Below, piece by piece: positions 9,149 to 17,736 of a stretch of DNA of 64,000 nt; within the stretch, counting starts at the first letter, position 1; the number at the start of each line of letters is the position of its first letter. The translations under genes and the position numbers were made by a program. This DNA comes from JAIWNK01 sp964453115 (GTDB lineage Bacteria; Chloroflexota; Anaerolineae; Anaerolineales; Anaerolineaceae), in assembly GCA_964453115.1 (NCBI GenBank), contig CAYVRT010000017.1:1-64000 (forward strand). Reading direction: 5' to 3'. Under the pieces are notes generated by a model. That model saw nothing but the letters and a program-made list of their open reading frames with translations. It had not been told where the DNA came from and did no database searches.

Positions 9149-9209
9149 CAAGGGTTGGCCTGGGATTGGGGAGGGGGGAATCAGAGGCTCTTTTAGACGA
9201 AAACGCGAT

Positions 9210-9279
9210 GGAATTGAGGCTGTGCTGGCGCGATACTATCGGTTACCGACTGACGCAAACAAGCGTCAACCTCAATTCC
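9210..9279 (+). other. possible structured 5' leader, unidentified
   Basis: A perfect 10-bp inverted repeat (GGAATTGAGG at 9210-9219, CCTCAATTCC at 9270-9279) encloses two smaller hairpins: TCGG-TTA-CCGA at 9239-9249 and TGACGC-AAACAA-GCGTCA at 9251-9268. A run of T follows, then the AAAGGAG of the next gene. It could be a multibranched leader RNA or a weak terminator of the preceding gene. I could not match it to a known riboswitch class, and the promoter that would transcribe it is not clear. Confidence 0.35.
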
Positions 9280-9308
9280 TCATCTTTTTTTCCAAAGGAG
9301 ACTTGTTG

Positions 9309-10172
9309 ATGAAATCGCGCTCTCTGTTTCGTTCTTTGTTCCTGGCGGTGACGGTTTTGCTGCTCACCACCATCATCGTCTCGGCGGCCTACTGGCCGGT
9401 GGTCAAGAAGGGCAACACCGGGCGGAATGTGGTCACCATTCAATACTTGCTGCGCTATCGCGGCTATAGCAGTGTGTCGGTCAATGGTACGTTTGATACT
9501 ACAACCGAGACGGCGGTTAAGAACTTTCAAACGGCCAATGGGCTGACTTCTGATGGCATTGTTGGGCAAAATACATGGACGAAATTGATTGCTACGGTGC
9601 AATATGGCAGCAATGGCAACCATGTGCGCGCCGTGCAGGATCAGCTTGCCAATCGCTATGGTTGCAGTGTGACGGTGGACGGGGCGTTTGGCTCTGGGAC
9701 GAAGAGTGCCGTAATTGCCTATCAGAGCGCCAATGGCCTGAGCGCTGATGGGGTGGTGGGAACAACGACCTGGCAATATCTGGTCAGCGGTTATGAGGGG
9801 CTGAGCGAATCTTCGGTGCGCAGCCAATTGACCAATGCTGGAATCGTGATTAGCTCAAGCGGCTCTTGCTCGAATCGTTGCAATTCTTCCTGCACCGGGT
9901 TGCGCAGCCTGCGTCAGAGTGCCATCACCGGGCTGATCAACTTCAAGAGTGCTTCGGGCTGTGCCATCACCATGACGGGCGGTACCGAAACCGGCCATGC
10001 TTCTGGCACCTATTCGCACTGGAATGGCTACAAGGTGGATATTGGCGTTTCTTCCTGCATCAGCAACTACATCTACAATCATTACACCTCGATTGGCGGC
10101 AGCAAGTATAAAGATGCAGCGGGCAATATCTACTATTACGAGGGCAATCACTGGGACATTACCTACTACTAG
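9309..10172 (+). CDS. secreted protein with two peptidoglycan-binding domains and an LAS-type peptidase-like C terminus
   Basis: A 287-residue exported protein. AAAGGAG at 9294-9300 marks the ATG at 9309, which opens a signal peptide (basic start, hydrophobic core to about residue 27). Two PG_binding_1 repeats follow (about 35-95 and 100-160, each ending GxxxxxTW). After a Cys-containing linker, the C-terminal domain carries GHASGT, YKVDIG and GNHWDI. The His, Asp, His order resembles the metal ligands of M15/LAS-type peptidoglycan peptidases. Cell-wall binding is well supported; hydrolytic activity is inference. It is followed by a strong terminator. Confidence 0.75.
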   Translation: MKSRSLFRSLFLAVTVLLLTTIIVSAAYWPVVKKGNTGRNVVTIQYLLRYRGYSSVSVNGTFDTTTETAVKNFQTANGLTSDGIVGQNTWTKLIATVQYGSNGNHVRAVQDQLANRYGCSVTVDGAFGSGTKSAVIAYQSANGLSADGVVGTTTWQYLVSGYEGLSESSVRSQLTNAGIVISSSGSCSNRCNSSCTGLRSLRQSAITGLINFKSASGCAITMTGGTETGHASGTYSHWNGYKVDIGVSSCISNYIYNHYTSIGGSKYKDAAGNIYYYEGNHWDITYY

Positions 10173-10193
10173 ACCATCCAGCCACCCGATTCA

Positions 10194-10231
10194 AAAACCG
10201 CAGGTGCCTGTTTGAGCGCCTGCGGTTTTTT
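10194..10231 (+). terminator. Rho-independent terminator
   Basis: The stem ACCGCAGGTGC / GCGCCTGCGGT (one G-U pair) with an 8-base loop is flanked by A's upstream and TTTTTT downstream. It ends transcription of the peptidoglycan-binding gene and lies 4 bases before the convergent SGNH gene's stop. Confidence 0.85.
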
Positions 10232-10234
10232 GCG

Positions 10235-11236
10235 TCAGGGTGTTGTTGTCAGGTAGGGTGCAATTTGTTTTGCAAGAAATTGGGAAAAGACGATGGCGCC
10301 ACTTTCGTTCAGGTGAACATAATCGGCATGGGCTTCAACACCCAATTCTGACAGGTCGCGACCATCTATTACAATCAACGGGTATGATTTGGCAAGGTCT
10401 TGTAAGGTGGTCAGGTAGGCATCGGAGGTGTGTTGATTGTAATGACCATAAAAAGGTGGGATGACCACAATCAGCTTGCCACCCTGTTTCTGGATCAATT
10501 CGGCGCTTTCAATAATTACCTGGATGCGTTGAGGGGCGAGAGTGACGGTTGTTTGGTAGATGGGTTGCTCTTTCATGTCTTTGGATAGGGTATCCATTGG
10601 CATAAAGCCGGCATTCAGCGGTTGTTGGGGGATGGGTTGGCCCTGCCACCATTGATTCCAGGCGGAACGAAAGTTAAATACCCGCCAAAAGCGCCCCAGG
10701 TAGAGAAAGTCGCCCACCAGCCGTTCCCCGCTCCATTGTTTACAGAGTGGGCTGGTGAGGATTGCTTGTTCAAAGCGAATGACATCATCCAGGTCTAGAA
10801 AACTTGCCGGGCTGAATTGCATGACAACGATTTTGGGCGGGTAGGCAGCGTTTTCAAGCAATGGCAGGGTTGTGCAGCGATAGGCGATTGGAAAATTGGC
10901 CGGAGAAGCCAGGTTGTAGACCGTGTGGGAGTTCCCCAGCACCTCTTCCATCGCAGCCGGGGATAGGTCTCGGGCTGCGGTTGAATCACCAATAATTAGA
11001 ATTTGGGGCGATTGTTCAGATGCACTCAGGGTGCGATAATGCTCAAATTTAATGGCTGCTGCATCGCTCCAGTATAACCAGGCATTGCCAGTGTTGCGCA
11101 GCAGGTAGCGCGTTCCAGCCTCGGCAGCCAGGAGGAATAACAAGCTCAGCAGGAGTACCCGCAAGGCTTCTGCTGGTCGCAGACCTTCAAGGCGAAGCGT
11201 TTCAGAACTGAAAATAGATAAATGGAGCTTGCGCAT
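10235..11236 (-). CDS. SGNH/DltD-like membrane-anchored hydrolase, partner of MBOAT
   Basis: A 333-residue protein with an N-terminal membrane anchor (about residues 25-45) and an outside SGNH-type esterase domain. IIGDSTAARDL supplies the GDS block with the nucleophilic Ser, and DYVHLNESG near the C terminus supplies the Asp-x-x-His pair. Start: ATG 11236 with GGGAGG just upstream on the minus strand; a TTG at 11239 is less likely. It overlaps the end of the MBOAT gene, and such pairs move acyl groups onto cell-surface polymers. The acceptor here is unknown. Confidence 0.75.
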   Translation of the reverse strand: MRKLHLSIFSSETLRLEGLRPAEALRVLLLSLLFLLAAEAGTRYLLRNTGNAWLYWSDAAAIKFEHYRTLSASEQSPQILIIGDSTAARDLSPAAMEEVLGNSHTVYNLASPANFPIAYRCTTLPLLENAAYPPKIVVMQFSPASFLDLDDVIRFEQAILTSPLCKQWSGERLVGDFLYLGRFWRVFNFRSAWNQWWQGQPIPQQPLNAGFMPMDTLSKDMKEQPIYQTTVTLAPQRIQVIIESAELIQKQGGKLIVVIPPFYGHYNQHTSDAYLTTLQDLAKSYPLIVIDGRDLSELGVEAHADYVHLNESGAIVFSQFLAKQIAPYLTTTP

Positions 11237-12644
11237 CAAGCCCTCCCAAAACCAGGATCAGCACAATCAGGAGTGCATAGAAGAGGCTGCGCACCGGCCA
11301 GGGCCAGCGCAGGATTACCGTATGATCTTTTGCCTGCCATTGCAAGATTTCGACAGCAAACAACACCACGCCCAACAGAGAAAAACGGATCAGGTTATTG
11401 GCTGTCAAAATGTCAACGGTGCTGCTTGTTTTCCAGGTGAAAAGGTTGACAAGGTAGTTCCAGGCGGTGCTAAAGTTGCTGGCGCGGAAGAAGATCCAGG
11501 TCAGGCTGACCAGGTTAAAAGTGAATAGGATTTGAATGGGCTGAACGATGTTTTCGGTCCATTGGGGAAGTTTCAGGTTCATTTTTTTGCCCAGGTCATT
11601 GGCCCATTTTTCCAATGACAAAAACAAACCATGTGTCCCACCCCATGCCACGAAGGTCCAGTTTGCGCCGTGCCACAAACCGGTGAGTAGAAAGACAATC
11701 AAAATGTTGGTTTCCTGACGCAGAACTTTCTGGCGTTTTCTTGAAAATTCCAGCGGCAAAAAAACATAGTTGCGAAACCAGGCGGAGAGGGAGATATGCC
11801 AGCGCCGCCAAAAATCGGTGATGGAGGTGGACAGGTAGGGTTGATTAAAGTTGAGCATTAAATCAATCCCAAACAATTTGCTCACCCCCCGGGCAATGTC
11901 GGTGTAACCAGAAAAATCACAATAGATTTGAATGGCGAAGAGATACATGGCAAAGAGCAGGTCTTGTGCGGCCAATGCATTGACGTTTGCAAATGCTGTG
12001 TTGACCTGTGGCGCAATCGCATCTGCAATGCCCACCTTCTTGAAGAAGCCCAACAGCATCAAAAACAGTGCCTGACGGATCCAATCCAGATTAACCTGGC
12101 GCTTCTTTTCCAGAGCGGGGAGCATTTTGGCCGGGCTGACAATTGGCCCAGAAACCAGGAGGGGAAAATAGCTGATGAAGAGAGAGAAGGTGAAGAAGTC
12201 TTTGCGCACGGGAATTTTTCCGTTGTATACATCCACGATGTATGAAATTCCCAGAAATGTGTAAAAAGAGATGCCGATCGGCAAAACGACCTGGAGAAAA
12301 GGCAGGGACCATTGCCAGCCCAAGAGGTGACTCAGTTGTTGGGCTGATTCGATGAAGAAGTTGAAGTATTTGAAAAAACCAAGCGTAACCAGGTTGGCGA
12401 GGATGCCCAACGTCAAATATGTTTTTTGACGTTTTTCGTTGGGTGTGTTTGCAATTCCAAGCCCTGTCAGATAATTGAGGGCGATGGAGCCCAGCAGCAA
12501 GAAGAGTAATTTTTCATCCCACCAGGCATAAAAAACCCAGCTGGCAAACACCAACCAGATGTTTTGCGCCCGTGTGGAGAGACGGTAATAGACAAGAACA
12601 ACAATGGGGAGAAAAATTAAAAAGGGGAAAGAGTTAAATAGCAT
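11202..12644 (-). CDS. MBOAT family O-acyltransferase (AlgI/DltB-like)
   Basis: A 480-residue multi-spanning membrane protein with the hallmarks of membrane-bound O-acyltransferases: FWRRWHISLSAWFRNYVF and, further on, GLWHGANWTFVAWGGTHG, which contains the catalytic His. About ten hydrophobic segments are visible, and the length is normal for AlgI-type enzymes. The enzyme should pass an acyl group across the membrane to the overlapping SGNH protein for modification of a wall polymer or exopolysaccharide. No clear Shine-Dalgarno precedes ATG 12644. Confidence 0.88.
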   Translation of the reverse strand: MLFNSFPFLIFLPIVVLVYYRLSTRAQNIWLVFASWVFYAWWDEKLLFLLLGSIALNYLTGLGIANTPNEKRQKTYLTLGILANLVTLGFFKYFNFFIESAQQLSHLLGWQWSLPFLQVVLPIGISFYTFLGISYIVDVYNGKIPVRKDFFTFSLFISYFPLLVSGPIVSPAKMLPALEKKRQVNLDWIRQALFLMLLGFFKKVGIADAIAPQVNTAFANVNALAAQDLLFAMYLFAIQIYCDFSGYTDIARGVSKLFGIDLMLNFNQPYLSTSITDFWRRWHISLSAWFRNYVFLPLEFSRKRQKVLRQETNILIVFLLTGLWHGANWTFVAWGGTHGLFLSLEKWANDLGKKMNLKLPQWTENIVQPIQILFTFNLVSLTWIFFRASNFSTAWNYLVNLFTWKTSSTVDILTANNLIRFSLLGVVLFAVEILQWQAKDHTVILRWPWPVRSLFYALLIVLILVLGGLDAQAPFIYFQF

Positions 12645-12738
12645 TGGTCTGAAAAGAGAACAGGAATGAGATAATTTTAAGCCAGTTTGTGAAATTTTGC
12701 CAGCCGTTGGGATGAAATGGTTCAGGGAAGTTGTTGGC

Positions 12739-12767
12739 TTGCAAAATTGTACAAAATAGGGTAAACT
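12739..12767 (+). promoter_or_regulatory. promoter for the riboswitch and P-type ATPase transcript
   Basis: TTGCAA (12739-12744) and TAAACT (12762-12767) lie 17 bases apart. The predicted transcription start at about 12774 coincides with the 5' edge of the Mn2+ riboswitch, which supports the assignment. Confidence 0.55.
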
Positions 12768-12774
12768 TTTGTTA

Positions 12775-12871
12775 CTCCGATGGGGAGTAGCGCCCCGTTC
12801 CTACGGGTTGGGTAGTCGTCAGTACGGAAAGCAATTTCCCGGCTGCCTGGTGCGAAGCGCAAGACCATCGC
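12775..12871 (+). promoter_or_regulatory. yybP-ykoY (Mn2+) riboswitch aptamer
   Basis: The conserved parts of the yybP-ykoY aptamer are all present in order: GGGGAGTAGCG from 12782, GTCGTCA in the middle, CCCGGCTG, and GCAAGACC at 12859-12866. CGAT (12778-12781) can pair with ATCG (12867-12870) as the closing P1 stem. This class is known to bind Mn2+ and to control Mn exporters and P-type ATPases. The 3' side of P1 is also the 5' arm of the terminator that follows, so metal binding should prevent termination and switch the ATPase on. Confidence 0.88.
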
Positions 12872-12897
12872 TTGTTTCAGGCGACGGTCTTTTTTAT
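12861..12897 (+). terminator. riboswitch expression-platform terminator
   Basis: AAGACCATCGC (12861-12871) pairs with GCGACGGTCTT (12881-12891) apart from one G-U, and a T-rich tract follows. The 5' arm overlaps the conserved GCAAGACC and the P1 strand of the Mn2+ aptamer, so the two structures are mutually exclusive. Confidence 0.85.
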
Positions 12898-12922
12898 TTT
12901 TTTGACGAGGAGACAATTGTTT

Positions 12923-15601
12923 ATGCAAAATCACCCCTGGCATACCCTTTCTGCGGAGCAGGCGTTCGAGCAGCTGCAAAGCCAGCCAATTGGCCTGACA
13001 CAGGCCGAGGCGCAGGAACGCTTGCAGCGTTTTGGCCTGAATGAACTTCAGGCGGCAAACCGCATTTCGCCCTGGCGGATTCTGCTGGAGCAGTTTAAAA
13101 ATGTGCTGATTCTGATTTTGTTGGTTGCAACAGTGATTTCCTTGTTCCTGGGGCATGGGGTGGAATCGGTTGTGATTGCGGTGATTGTTTTGTTTGCGGT
13201 TTTGCTGGGCTTTGTGCAGGAATACCGCGCCGAGCGCGCCATTGAGGCGCTGCGCCAAATGGCAGCGCCGGCCGCAACGGTGTTGCGCGATGGGATGGAG
13301 ATCAAAATTCCGGCCCGCGAGCTTGTGCCGGGTGATGTTGTTCTGTTGCATACGGGCGACCGCATTCCGGCGGATGCACTGTTGGTGGAAGCGATTAACT
13401 TGCAGGTGGAAGAGGCGGCATTGACCGGCGAATCGCACCCGGTGGAGAAATATACCGGTGCGCTGGAAGATGGCGAGCTTTCGATTGGCGACCGTCGCAA
13501 TATGGTCTATGCCGGGACGGCGGCGACCTATGGGCGCGGACGGGCGTTGGTTGTGGCGACGGCCATGCAAACCGAGTTTGGCAAAATTGCGCAGATGTTG
13601 CAAACGGTGGAAACGGGCAAGACGCCCTTGCAGCAGAACCTGGATAAGGTGGGGGCGGTGCTGGCGCGGGCGGCGATTGTGGTGGTTGGGTTGATTGTTG
13701 CCCTGGGCCTGTTGCGTGGGCAACCCTTTGTTGAGATGCTCATTTTTGGGATTGCATTGGCGGTGGCTGTTGTTCCCGAGGCGCTGCCGGCTGTTGTGAC
13801 GATTTCGCTTGCGATTGGCGTGCAAAAAATGGTCAAGCGCAATGCCCTCATCCGCCGCTTGCCGGCGGTGGAAACCCTGGGCAGCACTTCGGTCATCTGT
13901 TCGGATAAGACCGGCACACTGACCAAGGATGAAATGACTGTGCGACGGGTGTTTGTTGCCGGGCAGATGCTGAGCGTTTCCGGTGCGGGTTATGCGCCGG
14001 AGGGCCAGTTTGGTGCGGAAGATGGAACGACCGTTGCGCCCAGCGAGGCGTTGCAGCAGTTGTTGAGCGCTGGTGCGCTCTCCTCCGATGCGGCACTTGT
14101 GCGCCTGGAAAGTGGAAACTGGGACATTAAGGGCGACCCGACGGAGGGTGCGCTGGTTGTTGCGGCGGCCAAGGCTGGTTTGCAAAAGGACCGACTGGAT
14201 ATTGAGAATCCGCGTCAGTATGAAATTCCCTTCTCTTCTGAAACCAAACGCATGACGACCCTGCATCAGACGGCGGAGGGGATGACGGCCTATGCCAAGG
14301 GCGCACCGGAAGTGATTTTGGATGGCTGCTCGATGCTGCTGACCGCGCAAGGGCTGCGGCCGTTGGGCAGCGCAGAGCGCGCGGCTTTGCTGGAGCGCGC
14401 CCAGGAGATGGCCGGGCAGGCGCTGCGGGTTCTGGCGATTGCTTCCAAACCCAATGCAACCCTCGAAACCGCGGAGCGCGGCATGACTTTTCTGGGCCTG
14501 GTGGGGATGATTGACCCGCCCCGCCCTGAGGCGCGCGCCGCCATTGCGGTGTGTAGTGAGGCGGGCATTCGCCCGGTGATGATTACCGGCGATCACCCGG
14601 TTACGGCGCAGGCCGTGGCGCGCGAGCTTGGCCTGCTGCGCGAGGGCGGACGGGTGGTGACGGGCGCTGAGCTGGAAACCATCTCGGATGAGCAATTACA
14701 GCACGAGGTGCAGGATATTCAGGTCTACGCGCGCGTTTCTCCGGCGCATAAGCTGCGGGTGGTTTCGGCCTGGCAAGCGCGTGGGCAGATTGTTGCCATG
14801 ACGGGCGACGGTGTTAACGATGCTCCGGCGCTCAAGAAGGCCGATATTGGGATTGCAATGGGCATTACCGGCACCGATGTGACCAAAGAGGCCGCCGCCA
14901 TGACCCTGACCGATGATAATTTTGCTTCGATTGTGGCGGCGGTTGAAGAAGGGCGGGGGGTGTTTGGCAATATCAAAAAGTATCTCATGTATCTCCTCTC
15001 CTCCAATATTGGCGAAATTGGCCTGATGGCTGGCTCGGCGCTGCTTGGGCTGCCGCTGCCATTGACTGCGGTGCAGATCTTGTATGTCAACCTGGCGACG
15101 GATGGCCTGCCGGCGCTGGCGCTTTCGGTAGACCCGCCCGAAAAAGACTTGATGAAGCGCAAGCCGCGCAATCCGCGTTCTGGCATTTTCACCCGTCCGG
15201 TTGTGCTGTTGATGATTTTGGGCGGTCTCTGGTCTACGTTGATTAACCTGGGCCTGTTCAGTTGGGCATACCAATCGGGGCGCTCCTTGGAGGAGGCGAT
15301 GACGATGACCTTTGTATCCCTGGTGCTGATTCAGTTCTTCAAGGCCTATAACTTTCGCTCCGATCGCCATTCGGTCTGGAGCAAGCCATTTGCCAACAAG
15401 TGGCTCAACCTGGCGGTGGTGTGGGAACTGGTGTTGCTGGGGCTGATTGTTTACCTTCCGTTCCTGCACGAGGCCTTCAGTACCTATTCGCTGACCTGGC
15501 AGGATTGGCTGATTGTTGCTGGGCTGGCAGTGACGATTATTCCGGTGCTGGAAATTGCCAAGTGGATGGTGCGCAAGGGCTGGCTGGGCAAGGCCGACTG
15601 A
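12923..15601 (+). CDS. P-type (P2A-like) cation-transporting ATPase, probable Mn2+/Ca2+ exporter
   Basis: An 892-residue P-type ATPase, normal length for the Ca2+/Mn2+ class. It has an N-terminal cation-ATPase domain and TGES at 168-171 in the actuator. PEALP (canonical PEGLP/PEALP) lies in M4, and the phosphorylated Asp is residue 328 in SDKTGTLT. MTGDGVNDAPALKKADIG is the hinge, followed by six C-terminal membrane helices. Start: ATG 12923 with GAGGAGA at about 12907-12913; an earlier in-frame codon would lie inside the terminator hairpin. The Mn2+ riboswitch argues for manganese export, as in other ATPases under this element, though Ca2+ transport is also possible. Confidence 0.9.
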   Translation: MQNHPWHTLSAEQAFEQLQSQPIGLTQAEAQERLQRFGLNELQAANRISPWRILLEQFKNVLILILLVATVISLFLGHGVESVVIAVIVLFAVLLGFVQEYRAERAIEALRQMAAPAATVLRDGMEIKIPARELVPGDVVLLHTGDRIPADALLVEAINLQVEEAALTGESHPVEKYTGALEDGELSIGDRRNMVYAGTAATYGRGRALVVATAMQTEFGKIAQMLQTVETGKTPLQQNLDKVGAVLARAAIVVVGLIVALGLLRGQPFVEMLIFGIALAVAVVPEALPAVVTISLAIGVQKMVKRNALIRRLPAVETLGSTSVICSDKTGTLTKDEMTVRRVFVAGQMLSVSGAGYAPEGQFGAEDGTTVAPSEALQQLLSAGALSSDAALVRLESGNWDIKGDPTEGALVVAAAKAGLQKDRLDIENPRQYEIPFSSETKRMTTLHQTAEGMTAYAKGAPEVILDGCSMLLTAQGLRPLGSAERAALLERAQEMAGQALRVLAIASKPNATLETAERGMTFLGLVGMIDPPRPEARAAIAVCSEAGIRPVMITGDHPVTAQAVARELGLLREGGRVVTGAELETISDEQLQHEVQDIQVYARVSPAHKLRVVSAWQARGQIVAMTGDGVNDAPALKKADIGIAMGITGTDVTKEAAAMTLTDDNFASIVAAVEEGRGVFGNIKKYLMYLLSSNIGEIGLMAGSALLGLPLPLTAVQILYVNLATDGLPALALSVDPPEKDLMKRKPRNPRSGIFTRPVVLLMILGGLWSTLINLGLFSWAYQSGRSLEEAMTMTFVSLVLIQFFKAYNFRSDRHSVWSKPFANKWLNLAVVWELVLLGLIVYLPFLHEAFSTYSLTWQDWLIVAGLAVTIIPVLEIAKWMVRKGWLGKAD

Positions 15602-15621
15602 CAGACGGTTGCTTTTCTGTG

Positions 15622-15666
15622 TCTCCGCTCCCGGTTGTTTGGCTGGCCTGGGGGCGGAGATTCTTT
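15622..15666 (+). terminator. probable Rho-independent terminator
   Basis: TCTCCGC (15622-15628) and GCGGAGA (15654-15660), extended by a C-run/G-run, form a strong stem followed by TTCTTT. It lies 20 bases after the ATPase stop. Confidence 0.6.
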
Positions 15667-15676
15667 AAACCTCCGG

Positions 15677-15682
15677 TATAAT
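15677..15682 (+). promoter_or_regulatory. -10 promoter element (TATAAT)
   Basis: A perfect TATAAT 30 bases before the acetyltransferase start. No convincing -35 hexamer is seen at 17 bases upstream. Confidence 0.45.
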
Positions 15683-15711
15683 GGTGGAATATTGTTTGCT
15701 TGAGGTGTTGT

Positions 15712-16665
15712 GTGAAAATGCTCCTGCGTGCTTATCGGGATGCGCGTGATTTGCAAAAAATGTGTGCGTTGTTGAGCGCTGGTTATCTTGCTCAGACCGA
15801 TACCTATTATCCGCATCCGGGCGATTTGAAATGGTGGTTGTTTAACGCACTCTCTTCGCACCATCCCTGGCAAAACATTTTCCTTTGGGATGACCCGCTG
15901 GATGAGGGCCGGTTGCTGGGCTGGGTCTTGCTGGCGACGCCCTGGAGCGGGATGGAAGTTTTTGTTCAGCCCGAACTGGCTGATTCGCCCTGGGTTGGGG
16001 AGCTGAATGGATGGGCTGAAGAGAAATTGACCGAGGATGCGCATCGGCGCAATCGCTCAACATTGCTGCGCATGAATGTTGCTGAGACGGATGGTGTGCT
16101 GCAAAACCATTTGCGGAGTCGGGGGTTTACCCTGCTTGAGGGTGAGGCTTTGCTGGTGATGAAGGGCAGCCTGACGCATGAATTGGCGCTACCTTCTCTG
16201 CCGGATTCTGGCTATTGCCTGCGGGCAGTGGGCGCCGGTGAGCTTGAGGCGCGCGCGGCTGCGCAACGGGCTGCTTTTCAATCGGGCATGGCCTGGCCGG
16301 AATATTTGGCGCGCTACCGAAATTTTTTTGCTTCGCCGGGCTATCCGGCGGGGTGCGATTGGGTGGTGGTTGCGCCGGATGGGCAGGTGGCTTCTTTTTG
16401 CATGGTCTGGATGGATGCGTTCAGCAGCAGTGTGCAGGTTGAGCCGGTTGGCACTGCGCCAGATTTCCAGCGCCGTGGGCTGGGCAAGGCGGTGTTGCTG
16501 GCCGGGCTGCGGCAGGCACAGGCCCTGGGGATGCGCACAATGCGCATTTGTGCGCGTGCCGATAACCCGCCTGCCATTCGGCTTTATGAAAGTGTTGGTT
16601 TTCAGGTCGTCAACCGTTGGTTGACCTATCAAAAACAATTGGCGGCTGCTGAAACGGGTTTGTGA
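15712..16665 (+). CDS. tandem GNAT-family N-acetyltransferase
   Basis: About 317 residues with two GNAT-like halves. The C-terminal half has a good acetyl-CoA loop, VGTAPDFQRRGLGKAVL (Q/RxxGxG/A), then CARADNPPAIRLYESVGF, typical of motif B. The N-terminal half (about 1-150) keeps the fold pattern, ending in LRSRGFTLLEGEALLVM, but its CoA loop is degenerate. The start is taken as GTG 15712 after GAGG; ATG 15718 is possible. Substrate unknown. It has its own terminator-separated promoter, so it is probably a single-gene unit. Confidence 0.78.
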   Translation: MKMLLRAYRDARDLQKMCALLSAGYLAQTDTYYPHPGDLKWWLFNALSSHHPWQNIFLWDDPLDEGRLLGWVLLATPWSGMEVFVQPELADSPWVGELNGWAEEKLTEDAHRRNRSTLLRMNVAETDGVLQNHLRSRGFTLLEGEALLVMKGSLTHELALPSLPDSGYCLRAVGAGELEARAAAQRAAFQSGMAWPEYLARYRNFFASPGYPAGCDWVVVAPDGQVASFCMVWMDAFSSSVQVEPVGTAPDFQRRGLGKAVLLAGLRQAQALGMRTMRICARADNPPAIRLYESVGFQVVNRWLTYQKQLAAAETGL

Positions 16666-16692
16666 ATTTGCGTTTGAACTGGAGCGAAACGC

Positions 16693-16721
16693 TTGACGCC
16701 GCACCCGGCTGATGCTATAAT
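16693..16721 (+). promoter_or_regulatory. sigma-70-type promoter, probably leaderless
   Basis: TTGACG (16693-16698) and TATAAT (16716-16721) with a 17-base spacer and a TGC extension before the -10. The ATG of the CDF gene is 6 bases after the -10 box, so the mRNA probably begins at the start codon; no ribosome binding site is present. Confidence 0.75.
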
Positions 16722-16727
16722 CTCGCC

Positions 16728-17624
16728 ATGCATCACCATCACACTTCACAAAATAATCGCAAGCGACTGTTTTTCTCCCTGGCGCTGACCGGGCTGATTT
16801 TTGCAGCGGAATTGGTGGGCGGCTGGTGGACGGGCAGCCTGGCTTTGCTTTCTGATGCGGCGCATGTCTTTATGGATATGTTTGCTCTGGGGCTCAGTTA
16901 CCTGGCAATTCGCGCTGCGGCTCGTCCAGCCAATGATCGTCACACCTATGGTTATCATCGTTTGCAAGTGCTTGCAGCGCTGGCGAATGGGGCAACCTTG
17001 CTGTTGATTTCATTTGAGATTCTCAAAGATGCCATTGAGCGCTTCCAGAACCCGCGCCCGGTGTTGGCCGGGCCGATGCTGCTGATTGCCATCCTGGGCC
17101 TGTTGGTTAACCTGGCAGTGGCGTTTGTGTTGCGTCAACATGACCATGAAGACCTCAATACCCGCTCGGCCTTTTTGCACGTCCTTGGCGATGCGCTGGC
17201 CTCGGTGGGCGTCATTGGCGCAGGGATTGCCATTCTGCTCACTGGACAATTGTGGATTGACCCGTTGGTGAGTGTCTTGATTAGCCTGTTGATTTTGTTC
17301 AGCTCGGGGCGTTTGTTGAAGGAGACGATTCACATCCTTTCGGAAGGAATGCCAAAAGGCATGACGGCTTCGGCGGTGGCAGAGCGTATGCAAACGGTGG
17401 CGGGCGTGGTTGGGGTGCATGACCTGCACATTTGGACGGTTAGCCCCGGCTATGTGGCGCTGAGCGCACATGTTGTGCTTGCGGATCAAATGCTCAGTCA
17501 ATCGGGGGCGGTGATGCAGCAGCTGAAGCAGCGATTGCACGATGACTATGAGATTGAACATACGACGATTCAGTTTGAGTGTGAGCGGTGTGGGCAAGGT
17601 ACCTTGATTTGCGGGCAGGGTTGA
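16728..17624 (+). CDS. cation diffusion facilitator (CDF) metal exporter
   Basis: A 298-residue CDF protein with six membrane helices. The metal site is complete: HxxxD in helix 2 (His46, Asp50, in SDAAHVFMD) and HxxxD in helix 5 (His151, Asp155, in HVLGD). The cytoplasmic C-terminal domain is present, with VHDLHIWTVSPG. The N terminus begins with four histidines (MHHHH) and another His-rich loop, QHDHED, lies between helices 4 and 5, both usual for Zn2+-type CDF (CzcD/ZitB) exporters. The C terminus CERCGQGTLICG is Cys-rich and may bind metal. Exports divalent metal by proton antiport; Zn2+ most likely. Confidence 0.9.
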   Translation: MHHHHTSQNNRKRLFFSLALTGLIFAAELVGGWWTGSLALLSDAAHVFMDMFALGLSYLAIRAAARPANDRHTYGYHRLQVLAALANGATLLLISFEILKDAIERFQNPRPVLAGPMLLIAILGLLVNLAVAFVLRQHDHEDLNTRSAFLHVLGDALASVGVIGAGIAILLTGQLWIDPLVSVLISLLILFSSGRLLKETIHILSEGMPKGMTASAVAERMQTVAGVVGVHDLHIWTVSPGYVALSAHVVLADQMLSQSGAVMQQLKQRLHDDYEIEHTTIQFECERCGQGTLICGQG

Positions 17625-17683
17625 TGCTGCCTGGCGGATCGCTTGTTTTTTGGGCAAGATGAGCGATTTGCTATCTCATTTTC

Positions 17684-17713
17684 TTGACGCGTTTTGTAAA
17701 TTTTCGCTATAAT
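17684..17713 (+). promoter_or_regulatory. promoter of the ABC transporter operon
   Basis: TTGACG (17684-17689) and TATAAT (17708-17713) with an 18-base spacer, followed by AAAGGAG and the ATG at 17737. Confidence 0.7.
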
Positions 17714-17736
17714 GAAATGAGAAAGGAGCGTTTGCC

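Noticed and set aside
12722..14695. Minus-strand open frame of about 650 codons opposite the P-type ATPase
   Set aside because: It crosses the riboswitch and the conserved ATPase coding sequence; basic, repetitive composition without domains.
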